A DNA stretch of 45,322 nucleotides from Anaerolineales bacterium (GTDB taxonomy: Bacteria; Chloroflexota; Anaerolineae; Anaerolineales; E44-bin32). Where the stretch lies: the NCBI GenBank assembly GCA_016927115.1, contig JAFGNH010000075.1, forward strand, positions 1-45,322, in the 5' to 3' direction. The first letter of the stretch is position 1. Each line of letters opens with the position of its first letter. Position numbers and translations under genes: made by a program. Of this stretch, positions 1-7,694 are shown piece by piece. The notes below the pieces were generated by a model. That model was not told the origin of the DNA. It searched no databases and worked only from the letters and a program-made list of their open reading frames with translations.

Positions 1-151
1 CACCAATGGTTCCATGGTTTGTGGAGCCAATCATAGCATTGGAAGTATAGGATGGTTTGATTTACACCATTGACAAAGACATAACCTCAAGGAAAAGAAT
101 TGTAATGTATGATTAAAACAGAAAAATGGAAGAGGTGGAAAGGAGTTAAGG

Positions 152-1768
152 ATGATGGTACTGGAACATACGCTTATTATCCTGCTGCTGCTGGTAGCGA
201 TATTAAAAGCCCGGCCAAAGCTGCCTGCATGGGTCTGGTACATTCTGGGTGCTGGTATCCTGCTCAGCTTCATCGCTCCTGCCACGCCATTGGACCTCCC
301 GTGGGATCTGGTAGGGTTTCTGGTTATTCCTATCCTATTCTGGCAGGTAATGCGCAGGTTGGTTGTAGCCAGTTGGCGTCCAAATATCAGGGAGTTGTTG
401 CTCTGGGTTTCTGCTGCCGCAGGGATTGCCGCCGGATTGGTTTTTATTGGCAACACACCTCTGACGGAAGCAATCCTGCTGGGTTTACTGGTTGCCAGCA
501 TGATATGGCGGGCAAGTGAAGAAGAGCTTGATCCCAGCCACCTGGGTCAGTTTGGAGCTCTGGCACTTGCAATCGTGCTTGTAGAGTTAGCTCCCAGTAT
601 TGAGCAGCCTGACGGCAATCTGCTTTCCTTGCTATACGGTGCCGGTATCGGTGCGATTCTCGGCTGGTTTGCAGTCCTGACAGCGCTCCAGCTTCCTTCA
701 GGCTGGCCTCGAAGTGTGCTCAGTATCGGTATCGGATACATTGCTTATGCAACAGGTTGGCTGCCGGGAATATCCAGTGTCGCTGCTGCTGCGCTGGCAG
801 TCGCCGTATATATCTCTTATGGTGTCAGACGCGAACTCTGGCAGGGAGATATTAAACCGGATCCAATGGATGACAGTCGCGAAGTGTATCTTGTCTCTGT
901 TCTCGTTTTACTTCTTTTCGGATGGCAGCTTCATGTTCCACTCACAATACCGCTCATCCTCGAGACTCTGGCAGGCCTGGCTGTCACGTTATTGATTGTG
1001 ATTCTAAAACGCCGGTTTTATAGCAATGCTACAGCTTTTCGTCATGGGTTGCTGCAGAGTATCGGTCGCACTATTTTTCTCATCCTGCCCGCTCTGCTTC
1101 TCTGGCCCCGGGAGGTCCAGTTGGATCCGGTACGGCTTGGTTTTGCACTGCTCAGTGCCGCCATCCTTACCTTTCTTTCACAAAACCTGGTCAATCCAAT
1201 CTTACAGCTTCGCGGCTGGCTGGCGGAAGTATCTATTCCCGCTGGTGCGGCTGATGAGCAGTCACCACCAGTGCGTGATTTTATGCAGTCTGCATTCATA
1301 ACCCTTCCAGGAGAAAGTACAGCTGCCGAGGCCGCCTATCGAATGCTTCAGGAGAATGCAAGCCTGGTTTTTGTGGAAGACACGAATCACACAATCATCG
1401 GAATTCTTTCCGAGAAGGATCTATTCATCAAAGAAGACCATCTTCCACAAAGTGCCTACACTTACCTTGCTCTTTTCAACATACCTGTTATCCCGGCCCG
1501 GCTGCCCGAGATGTATGTCGAATATGGCAGGAAAACAACAATCGACACCATTATGCAGTCACCCTTTACCTGGGTAGAGGAGCATGAACCGCTTGAGTAT
1601 GTTCTTGAACTGATGCTCAAACTACAGTTGAATCAACTTCCCGTGCTCGCTTCTGCACCGCAGCAAGGCGGAAAACCGCTTGGCGTATTACGGCGGCGTG
1701 ATTTCATTCGAATGCTTGCCGACGTCCACTCAAATAAAAACAACTCAGCCAATCATGGTATTGAATAG
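152..1768 (+). CDS. Transporter-like polytopic membrane protein with C-terminal CBS pair
   Basis: The first ~360 residues are almost entirely hydrophobic, with about ten or more membrane segments. Their spacing and the small-residue-rich helices resemble the cation/proton antiporter (CPA) fold, but I do not see the usual Asp-pair motif, so the transport role is inferred. Residues ~370-530 hold two CBS modules, one starting near VRDFMQSAF and ending ILSEKDLF, the other TIDTIMQSPF to GVLRRRDFIRML. CBS pairs usually bind adenine nucleotides and gate transporters. The start is the ATGATG preceded by AGGAG at 141-145. It is the first gene of an apparent operon with the flavocytochrome 8 nt downstream and another CBS protein at 3332. 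The substrate is unknown; Na+/H+ or another cation is only a guess. Confidence 0.65.
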   Translation: MMVLEHTLIILLLLVAILKARPKLPAWVWYILGAGILLSFIAPATPLDLPWDLVGFLVIPILFWQVMRRLVVASWRPNIRELLLWVSAAAGIAAGLVFIGNTPLTEAILLGLLVASMIWRASEEELDPSHLGQFGALALAIVLVELAPSIEQPDGNLLSLLYGAGIGAILGWFAVLTALQLPSGWPRSVLSIGIGYIAYATGWLPGISSVAAAALAVAVYISYGVRRELWQGDIKPDPMDDSREVYLVSVLVLLLFGWQLHVPLTIPLILETLAGLAVTLLIVILKRRFYSNATAFRHGLLQSIGRTIFLILPALLLWPREVQLDPVRLGFALLSAAILTFLSQNLVNPILQLRGWLAEVSIPAGAADEQSPPVRDFMQSAFITLPGESTAAEAAYRMLQENASLVFVEDTNHTIIGILSEKDLFIKEDHLPQSAYTYLALFNIPVIPARLPEMYVEYGRKTTIDTIMQSPFTWVEEHEPLEYVLELMLKLQLNQLPVLASAPQQGGKPLGVLRRRDFIRMLADVHSNKNNSANHGIE

Positions 1769-1776
1769 AGATTGAA

Positions 1777-3132
1777 ATGATGAAATTAATTCGACCGCTC
1801 AAGGAAAAGACAAAACGAACGATACGGGGATCCCTGTGGGCTTTACTCTACATCCTTCTTACAGTAGGACCGCTGTTGACGACCATGTTCATAGGACCTA
1901 CGCTCCCCGGGCGTGAATTCTGGCGGGAGTTTTCTGTTGCACTCGGCTTTTCGGGGTTGGCATTAATGACTCTCCAGTTTGTGATTACCGCACGCTTCCA
2001 ACCGGTCAAGGAACCCTTTGGCAGTGATATCATCTACCTTTTCCACCGTCAGATATCGATCGCTTCTTTCCTGTTTATTATTGCCCACCCATTGATCCTT
2101 TTTTTCACGGATCCAGCCACACTGCAGCTTTTGAATTTGATCAATGCACCATGGCGGGCACGACTAGCTGTGACCTCCGTTATCGCAGTTACCCTTCTTG
2201 GTGTTACCGCACTCTGGCGCCGGGAATTAAAAATCGAGTATGACACGTGGCGCCTGAGTCACGGTTTCCTGGCAACACTGGCAGTGGGTACGGCATTTGG
2301 TCATATACTCCTTGTCAATCATTACACCAGTATTCCTTTGAAGCGTGTCCTGTGGATTGTCTATGGAGTGTTCTGGGTCAGCCTTCTTGCCTACACCAGA
2401 GTGTACAAACCCTGGATGGAACTGCGCAGATCATACCGCATCAAAGAAGTGATCAAAGAGCGCGGCGGTGCCTGGAGCGTAGTGCTTAAACCGGATGGAT
2501 ATTCGAACTTGAAGTTTCAACCCGGACAATTTGCCTGGATCTCAGTCCACATGAATCCTTTCCAACATGTGGAACACCCTTTTTCAATCACCTCCAGTGC
2601 AGAAAATCATGAGACTCTGAGTTTTACCATCAAGGAACTTGGGGATTTCACGTCCACAATCAAGAATCTGAAAGAAGGGGAAAAAGTCTACGTGGATGGT
2701 CCGCACGGAGCCCTTACAATAGACCGCTATCCGGACCTCAAGGGGTTTGTTTTTATCGCCGGCGGTGTAGGTGTCACTCCCATGATAAGTATGCTCCGAA
2801 CGATGGCCGATCGCGACGACCAGCGTCCTGTCCTCTTCTTCTACGCCAACAGGGACTGGGAGTCCGTTATCTTCCGGGAAGAAATATCCTCCCTGGAAAA
2901 GAAACTCAACCTGACCATGGTCCATGTACTTGAAAATCCTCCTGAGAACTGGAAGGAAGAAATCGGATATATTACCCCGGAGATCCTGGATAAGTATCTC
3001 CCGGTTGACCGCGGTACACTCCAGTATTTTATTTGTGGACCGGAACCGATGATGGATGCTGTTGAAAATGCGCTCCAGCAGCTGCACCTGCCCCCAGCTA
3101 TGATTCGTACTGAACGATTCAGTCTGGGGTAA
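1777..3132 (+). CDS. Ferric-reductase-like flavocytochrome (FAD/NAD(P)-binding membrane oxidoreductase)
   Basis: The N-terminal ~215 residues form about six membrane helices of the ferric-reductase-like type. They carry histidines placed to bind heme (YLFHRQIS, IIAHPLILFF, RLSHGF, FGHILLVNH). Residues ~220-451 are a ferredoxin-NADP reductase module, with a flavin-binding HPFSITSS, a nucleotide-binding IAGGVGVTPMISML and a terminal CGPEPMMDAVENAL. The expected role is to move electrons from NAD(P)H through FAD and heme across the membrane to an acceptor such as Fe(III), quinone or oxygen. The acceptor cannot be read from sequence. It starts 8 nt after the CBS transporter-like gene, so the two are probably co-transcribed. 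The fold is well supported; the physiological role is not. Confidence 0.8.
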   Translation: MMKLIRPLKEKTKRTIRGSLWALLYILLTVGPLLTTMFIGPTLPGREFWREFSVALGFSGLALMTLQFVITARFQPVKEPFGSDIIYLFHRQISIASFLFIIAHPLILFFTDPATLQLLNLINAPWRARLAVTSVIAVTLLGVTALWRRELKIEYDTWRLSHGFLATLAVGTAFGHILLVNHYTSIPLKRVLWIVYGVFWVSLLAYTRVYKPWMELRRSYRIKEVIKERGGAWSVVLKPDGYSNLKFQPGQFAWISVHMNPFQHVEHPFSITSSAENHETLSFTIKELGDFTSTIKNLKEGEKVYVDGPHGALTIDRYPDLKGFVFIAGGVGVTPMISMLRTMADRDDQRPVLFFYANRDWESVIFREEISSLEKKLNLTMVHVLENPPENWKEEIGYITPEILDKYLPVDRGTLQYFICGPEPMMDAVENALQQLHLPPAMIRTERFSLG

Positions 3133-3145
3133 GAGGAGGAAAAGC

Positions 3146-3271
3146 ATGCACCAGAATTTAACAAGGGCAGTCGTCGTTATTATGTCCGCCCTGATCCTAT
3201 TGATTGCACTCCTGTTTGCTCTCGTGCAGAGCAGCACCTTCACTATGGCTATCACCATACTCTCGTTATGA
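3146..3271 (+). CDS. 41-residue single-span membrane peptide
   Basis: This short frame begins with ATG preceded by a strong AGAGGAGG (3132-3139), 13 nt after the flavocytochrome stop codon. It encodes 41 residues: a short polar start (MHQNLTRAVV), then a hydrophobic stretch of about 20 residues (VIMSALILLIALLFALVQ) and a short hydrophobic tail. No known motif is visible. Its ribosome-binding site and its place inside the operon argue that it is translated, perhaps as an accessory subunit of the flavocytochrome or transporter. The function is unknown and that link is inference from position only. Confidence 0.55.
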   Translation: MHQNLTRAVVVIMSALILLIALLFALVQSSTFTMAITILSL

Positions 3272-3331
3272 GTACCGACCTTATTAACATCGGGTGGTTG
3301 ATGCCAACAATAAGATAAGAAAGGATTAATC

Positions 3332-3766
3332 ATGAACCCAGTAAGCAAAGTATTACGGAAGAAGGGATCTATTGTCCACACTATCAACAAAGATGCAACT
3401 GTACTTGATGCCCTAAGAAAAATGGGGGAGAACAATATTGGATCTCTTGTCGTAGTTGAGAATGAAAAACCAGTCGGTATTTTTACCGAGCGCGATAACG
3501 CACTGCGTGTAAGCATGCTGGACATCAACTGCAACAATATCTCCATTAAGGATGTGATGACAAGAGATCTTATAACCATCACACCTGGCCACACTGTCAA
3601 TCAATGTATGAATATCATGACAGATAACCACATTCGCCATCTTCCCGTTGTAGAAGATGGGAACCTGGTCGGTATGATTTCCATCGGCGATATTGTTAAG
3701 GATGTCATTGAGGAATTGGAATTTACAATCGAGCAAATGGAGAAATACATCCACGGCCTGCGTTGA
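3332..3766 (+). CDS. CBS-pair protein
   Basis: A 144-residue soluble protein made of two CBS modules. The first (residues ~8-60) contains TVLDALRKMGENNIGSLVVV and GIFTERD. The second (~70-130) contains VKDVMTRDLITITPGHTVNQ, IRHLPVVEDG and GMISIGDIVKDVIEE. Stand-alone CBS pairs bind AMP, ATP or SAM-type ligands and act as energy or ligand sensors. It lies 60 nt after the small membrane peptide and close to another CBS-bearing protein (152-1768), so it may regulate that system. The stop is followed by a 9-bp hairpin at 3809-3840. Confidence 0.85.
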   Translation: MNPVSKVLRKKGSIVHTINKDATVLDALRKMGENNIGSLVVVENEKPVGIFTERDNALRVSMLDINCNNISIKDVMTRDLITITPGHTVNQCMNIMTDNHIRHLPVVEDGNLVGMISIGDIVKDVIEELEFTIEQMEKYIHGLR

Positions 3767-3808
3767 TAATACTGGACCAGCCTTCAAAACCACGTAAATC
3801 TTTCTGTA

Positions 3809-3840
3809 CTGCCCGGACTAAAAAAAGATACTCCGGGCAG
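3809..3840. terminator. Hairpin between convergent genes
   Basis: A perfect 9-bp stem (CTGCCCGGA / TCCGGGCAG) with a 14-nt A-rich loop lies between the forward CBS gene and the reverse GTPase gene. There is no strict U-run after it on the plus strand. It most likely serves as a terminator or transcript-end stabiliser for one or both genes. Confidence 0.5.
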
Positions 3841-3886
3841 CAGCATTCTTTATCTCTTCCAGACCTTCATGGAGGTATCAAACCCG

Positions 3887-4537
3887 TCAGATATACTGTC
3901 CTGCCTTCAGAATCCCTTCAGCGAGCAGCTCCCTCAGCCGGTCAATGTTTTGTCCGGTTCGATTGGAGACTTCCAGCAGCTCGCACGAACCCTCCCAGGA
4001 AGGTTCTACCTCTCTGAGCAGCGTCATCAATTCCCTGCGTTCCCTGGCAATATCCTCCCAAATGACTGTTCGCTGCTCTACGGAATCCAGATGTGTGCCC
4101 AGCAGGATGTACTGCGTATGGTCATGGACCAGATCGGATACCTCTTTCACCCAGTAATGAATATCCCTCCAGCTGTCTTCCTGCAAGATGCTGTATACCA
4201 GCAGCACCACGTCCACCCGACGTATATGGAAGCGGTAAATATCAATTACCTGCTCATACGACCGTCCCTGCTGCTTTTTTTTCATTATTTTCTGGCCGGG
4301 CGGAACCAGAATCTGTGCCATAACACGGAAATGCTTCCCGTTTTCTTCCCAGGGGATGGGAACAAACTCGAATTCCAGATTTTTTGTTACTTTTGTTTCA
4401 ATCAATGCTTCATATCTATCCTGATCCCGGCTGAATTCCAGCAACACCCGGGCCAGGCTGGTTTTTCCCACACCTCCGTTGCCAACAGGAAGCACAAAGC
4501 CGGTTGCACGCATATCGTTTTCGCTCACTGTTTCCAT
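3887..4537 (-). CDS. Ras/MglA-like small GTPase with degenerate G3 and G4
   Basis: A 216-residue single-domain protein. The P-loop is clear (VGNGGVGKTSLARVLLEF, residues ~18-35). A switch-like Thr occurs in TKVTKNLEFEF. The G3 box that is normally DTAGQ reads VPPGQ, so the Asp is missing while the Gly remains. The G4 box that is normally NKxD reads THLD, and G5 reads EVSNRTGQNID. The helix after G3 (VDVVLLVYSI) fits the Rab/Ras pattern. Such bacterial GTPases act in polarity, motility or signalling, but no partner (MglB/Roadblock) is visible beside it. The ATG has only a weak ribosome-binding site. The altered motifs suggest changed nucleotide preference or slow hydrolysis. Confidence 0.75.
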   Translation of the reverse strand: METVSENDMRATGFVLPVGNGGVGKTSLARVLLEFSRDQDRYEALIETKVTKNLEFEFVPIPWEENGKHFRVMAQILVPPGQKIMKKKQQGRSYEQVIDIYRFHIRRVDVVLLVYSILQEDSWRDIHYWVKEVSDLVHDHTQYILLGTHLDSVEQRTVIWEDIARERRELMTLLREVEPSWEGSCELLEVSNRTGQNIDRLRELLAEGILKAGQYI

Positions 4538-4964
4538 GACCCTTTAACTGTAACATTACTGCGAGATTTCCAGGAACTCCCGTAAAAACTCTTCAGCAGT
4601 ATGTTTTCATTTGACCGCATATTCCTGCTTTATCGTTCTGTATACAACTCACCGCCTCTCCGTTCCTCAAAACTCATTCCGATCTGTGTCGTTCTTTTGC
4701 ACTACAGCTATGTACAAATCATATACGTTTTCTGTGCTATTCACCTATTTTGTACACCTTTTTTTGAAAGTCTGCATCTCCTATTATGTTGATAATATCA
4801 GATTCATTGGACTTAAATACCAGGGACTTTTGAACGGTTAAAACACCATAGCATAGTGGGGCTTTTTCAACCGGTGTAAGATAGGGAAAAATAAATGGTT
4901 TGCAACCTGAGGCACTCTACCACTCAACCCCATGAATCAGGTTGCCATTAAGAAGAGGTGTCCA
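4538..4964. other. Divergent intergenic region
   Basis: This AT-rich gap separates the reverse GTPase gene from the forward ketopantoate-reductase-like gene and should contain promoters for both. The one structure I can point to is an inverted pair TGTACAAA (4711-4718) and TTTGTACA (4749-4756), 30 nt apart, which might be an operator. No convincing -35/-10 pair and no small gene with a ribosome-binding site was seen. Confidence 0.4.
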
Positions 4965-5969
4965 ATGGAGAAAAAACGTATCCTTGTTATCGGTGCAGGA
5001 CCGCTGGGCAGTGTTCTGGCTGCCCGCCTGTACCAGGGTGGACAAAATGTATCGATTCTCGCCCGGGGTGAACGACTCAAGCAGATCCAGGAGTTCGGTA
5101 TCATCCTGCATGACGTTGTCACTGATGAAACCAGTACCGATCCTGTACCGGTGGTGGAAATGTTCACTCCGGAAGATCAATACGACCTTGTGGTGATTGT
5201 AATGAGGAAGAACCACGCCCTTGCCCTGCTGCCCACTCTCGAAAAAAACCAGCATGTAAAATCTTTCCTTTTCCTGGGAAACAATGCCGCCGGCCCTGAA
5301 GAACTCACAACACAGCTGGGTACCGAACGTGTGTTGATCGGGTTCCCCAACGCTGCCGGGTATCTTGAGGGAAATGTTATCCACTGCATCGCCGGCCAGG
5401 AGAACGATACTGCAGCTATTCCCTTTGGAGAATCAGATGGAACTGTAAAACCACGGACACATATGGTTGCCGGCATCCTTGCCAGTGCGCCAGGTTATAC
5501 AGCTGAAATCTACACGAACATGGATGCCTGGTTAAGAACGCACGTCGCCCTGCTTTTCCCCACCCTGTCACGAGCCATAACCGTGTGCGGGCACAGCCGA
5601 CTCCGGCTGCTTCAAACCAGGGACGGGCTGTTGTTGTACATCCGCTCTCTGCGCGAGTGCCTGTCTGTACTTAAAGCGCTGGGGTATCCCATCCTGCCGA
5701 AGAAATTCCGCTATATTTCATGGCTGCCGGAACCACTGCTGTTGTGGATTTTTAAAAAGATCTTCTCAAATGAGCTGATGGAAACCGCGATGGACAGACA
5801 TGCAGATGCCGCAGAGAGTGAAATCCTGCACCTGCAACAGGAATTCCAGCGTCTTGTTGATCAAAGCGGCATAGCTGCTCCCACCCTGGATCGACTGATC
5901 CAGATGATCGAGCATGGGGAAACCCTGCCCGTTGGAAGCAGATCAATCCCGCTGCGGCTCTTCATCTGA
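4965..5969 (+). CDS. Ketopantoate reductase (PanE/ApbA)-like NAD(P)-dependent dehydrogenase
   Basis: A 334-residue protein with an N-terminal Rossmann fold (ILVIGAGPLGSVLAARL, residues ~5-21) and the PanE helical C-terminal domain. PanE reduces 2-dehydropantoate to pantoate with NADPH in pantothenate synthesis. The C-terminal segment where PanE carries its catalytic lysine reads MDAWLRTHVALLF, with no Lys at that position, so this may belong to a side family with another substrate. The start was set at ATG 4965, which follows AGAAGAGGTG. An in-frame ATG at 4932 has no such site. coaBC is encoded elsewhere in the window (25527) but not nearby. Confidence 0.7.
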   Translation: MEKKRILVIGAGPLGSVLAARLYQGGQNVSILARGERLKQIQEFGIILHDVVTDETSTDPVPVVEMFTPEDQYDLVVIVMRKNHALALLPTLEKNQHVKSFLFLGNNAAGPEELTTQLGTERVLIGFPNAAGYLEGNVIHCIAGQENDTAAIPFGESDGTVKPRTHMVAGILASAPGYTAEIYTNMDAWLRTHVALLFPTLSRAITVCGHSRLRLLQTRDGLLLYIRSLRECLSVLKALGYPILPKKFRYISWLPEPLLLWIFKKIFSNELMETAMDRHADAAESEILHLQQEFQRLVDQSGIAAPTLDRLIQMIEHGETLPVGSRSIPLRLFI

Positions 5970-6018
5970 TAAAAAGGGCAGCTTCCGCTTTTCTGTAAGA
6001 TTTTGTATTCCTGGCAGA

Positions 6019-7275
6019 TCAACCCTGCGGAGCCGAAACGCGCCGCCGGCTTCCATTGCCTTTCTGCTTCAGCAACAGCCAACCTGTGAGCACTCCTGCC
6101 AGCAGATAGATCACACCGTTTGCCAGAAACACCGCCCGCAAGCTGAACCAAACCGCTACCGCTGAACCAACCAATGGCGCGACCATTCTTCCACCTGCGT
6201 CGATCGCATTGTCCAATCCGAACGCAGCCCCTTCCTCACCATGCAAGGATAGGCCTGCCAGTAAGGCACTGATTCCTGGTGTGATTCCGCCAACCCCGAT
6301 TCCGACCAGTGCCTGCAGAAGCAGAATCTGCCAGCCCTCTGTAATAAAAAACTGCGGAATGAACAACAGTGATGTCAGCATTGCACATACCAGGACAACT
6401 TTCCGGCTGCCTACACGATCTGCCAACCGCCCGAGAAAAATGGCGCTCACAGTTGTAGTCGCTGACGAGACACCAACCACCAGCCCGGTAAATGTGTTCT
6501 CACTCATGGACAACGCCGAAAGGGATACAATGAACAGGGGAATAATCGGTACAAGGAGCATGCGCCCCAGCGATGCCAGAAACCGCAGTGTGTAGGCAGC
6601 AGGCACACCGGTGCGATTGAACGCCTGTTTCCAGACCTGTAAAAAATGGACGCGCTGGCTGCTTTTCTCCTCCGGGTCCTTCTCCTCGTAGACCCCCACA
6701 AGCACCAGCAATACACTGAAAAGCAGCAACCCTGCCGTGACGTAGAATACCGTGCGATATCCATACCAATCGGCGATCATTCCTCCGAGTAATGGCCCCA
6801 ATGCAAAACCCACTCCAGAACCCACCTGCAGCAGCCCCATGGCCAGGCCTGTGTGGCGTCGCGGTGCCACAGAAGCAACCAGCGCATTGTTAGCTGATAT
6901 CACACCGCTGAGCATCCCCTGTAACGCCCGCAGCAGTACAAGCTGTTCAGCCGATTGGGCAAAAGCCATCAGCAGGATGCTTATTGCCCCACCCGCATTT
7001 GCCCGCACAACCATGACCTTTCGACCATACCTATCGGCCAGGACGCCCCAGAACGGGGATGTCAGCATCATGGTCAGTGCCTGAGCGGAGAACACTGCAC
7101 CCGCCAGGAACTCAAGTTTCAATCCGGTTGTGGAACCGAGTTCAGCCACATACAGCGGTAGAAACGGAAAAATGGTCGAGAACCCGACGGCTGACGTGAG
7201 TTGTGCAAAGAAGATAATTACCAGTGTGCGCTTCCAGTTATCTTTTTCCAGGTTCAGTAATGAATCAAGTCGCAT
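6019..7275 (-). CDS. MFS multidrug-type exporter
   Basis: About 418 residues with twelve predicted membrane helices. The DHA1-type motif A lies between helices 2 and 3 (FWGVLADRYGRKVMVVR), with a degenerate repeat in the second half (FLGRLADRVGSRKVVLV). A Gly-rich helix (LLQVGSGVGFALGPLLGGMIAD) matches the antiporter motif C of drug:H+ exporters. It probably exports small hydrophobic compounds at the inner membrane using the proton gradient. ATG 7275 is preferred because it follows GAAGG. A GTG four codons upstream (7287) is the alternative. The gene is convergent with the ketopantoate-reductase-like gene. Confidence 0.85.
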   Translation of the reverse strand: MRLDSLLNLEKDNWKRTLVIIFFAQLTSAVGFSTIFPFLPLYVAELGSTTGLKLEFLAGAVFSAQALTMMLTSPFWGVLADRYGRKVMVVRANAGGAISILLMAFAQSAEQLVLLRALQGMLSGVISANNALVASVAPRRHTGLAMGLLQVGSGVGFALGPLLGGMIADWYGYRTVFYVTAGLLLFSVLLVLVGVYEEKDPEEKSSQRVHFLQVWKQAFNRTGVPAAYTLRFLASLGRMLLVPIIPLFIVSLSALSMSENTFTGLVVGVSSATTTVSAIFLGRLADRVGSRKVVLVCAMLTSLLFIPQFFITEGWQILLLQALVGIGVGGITPGISALLAGLSLHGEEGAAFGLDNAIDAGGRMVAPLVGSAVAVWFSLRAVFLANGVIYLLAGVLTGWLLLKQKGNGSRRRVSAPQG

Positions 7276-7694
7276 AGATACCTTCACTTACCCACGGGAC
7301 AGCCCGTCCCCCACATCTCCTGTTCTGAGTGGATATGCGGTTTGTAACTGTTCCAGAAGAATAACTTCGAAAGATTATAAGCCATTCCGGTTGTCATAAT
7401 AGGGTTAAACCACATAACCGGGAGTTTTGGGGGAGTGAATTGTTTGATTGAGTAGTGCTGAAGGGATTGTGAGAAAACCAATTACGACGGTATGGAATGC
7501 CATTACGGCAATCAGGGAAACATTTGCGAAGGTAAGGAATGCTTATGCGACCGTCAGGGAAACAATTGCGACAATGAAGAATAGTCCTCAATAAGGTCTG
7601 ATGCAGGGAATGGTCGCGACCGTTCCCTGCACCTGTTCGCATGAAAATCCGTGTCAACCGGAACACACGGATTTGCATAATACCAACCCGGTTT
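7276..7694. other. Intergenic region containing a 21-bp repeat block
   Basis: There is no credible gene between the MFS exporter and the oligopeptidase, both reverse. The left half should hold the exporter promoter, though I could not pick a good -35/-10 pair. The middle is occupied by the 21-bp degenerate repeat block described separately (7473-7577). Confidence 0.5.
7473..7577. repeat. Five degenerate 21-bp tandem repeats
   Basis: Five consecutive 21-bp units start at 7473, 7494, 7515, 7536 and 7557. Each begins gaaaa, ggaat or gggaa and carries a central ttacg or ttgcg core followed by a short variable part ending in ta or ca. Units 2 and 4 (ggaatgc) and units 3 and 5 (gggaaaca) are the most alike, giving a 42-bp higher-order period. 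Because 21 is a multiple of 3, the minus strand reads as a pseudo-repetitive peptide (CFPD, IPY), but no ribosome-binding site supports translation. Confidence 0.6.

Noticed and set aside
70..113. Promoter for the first operon from TTGACA at 70-75
   Set aside because: The candidate -10 boxes (TGTAAT at 101, TATGAT at 108) are 25 nt or more away, too far for a standard sigma-70 promoter.
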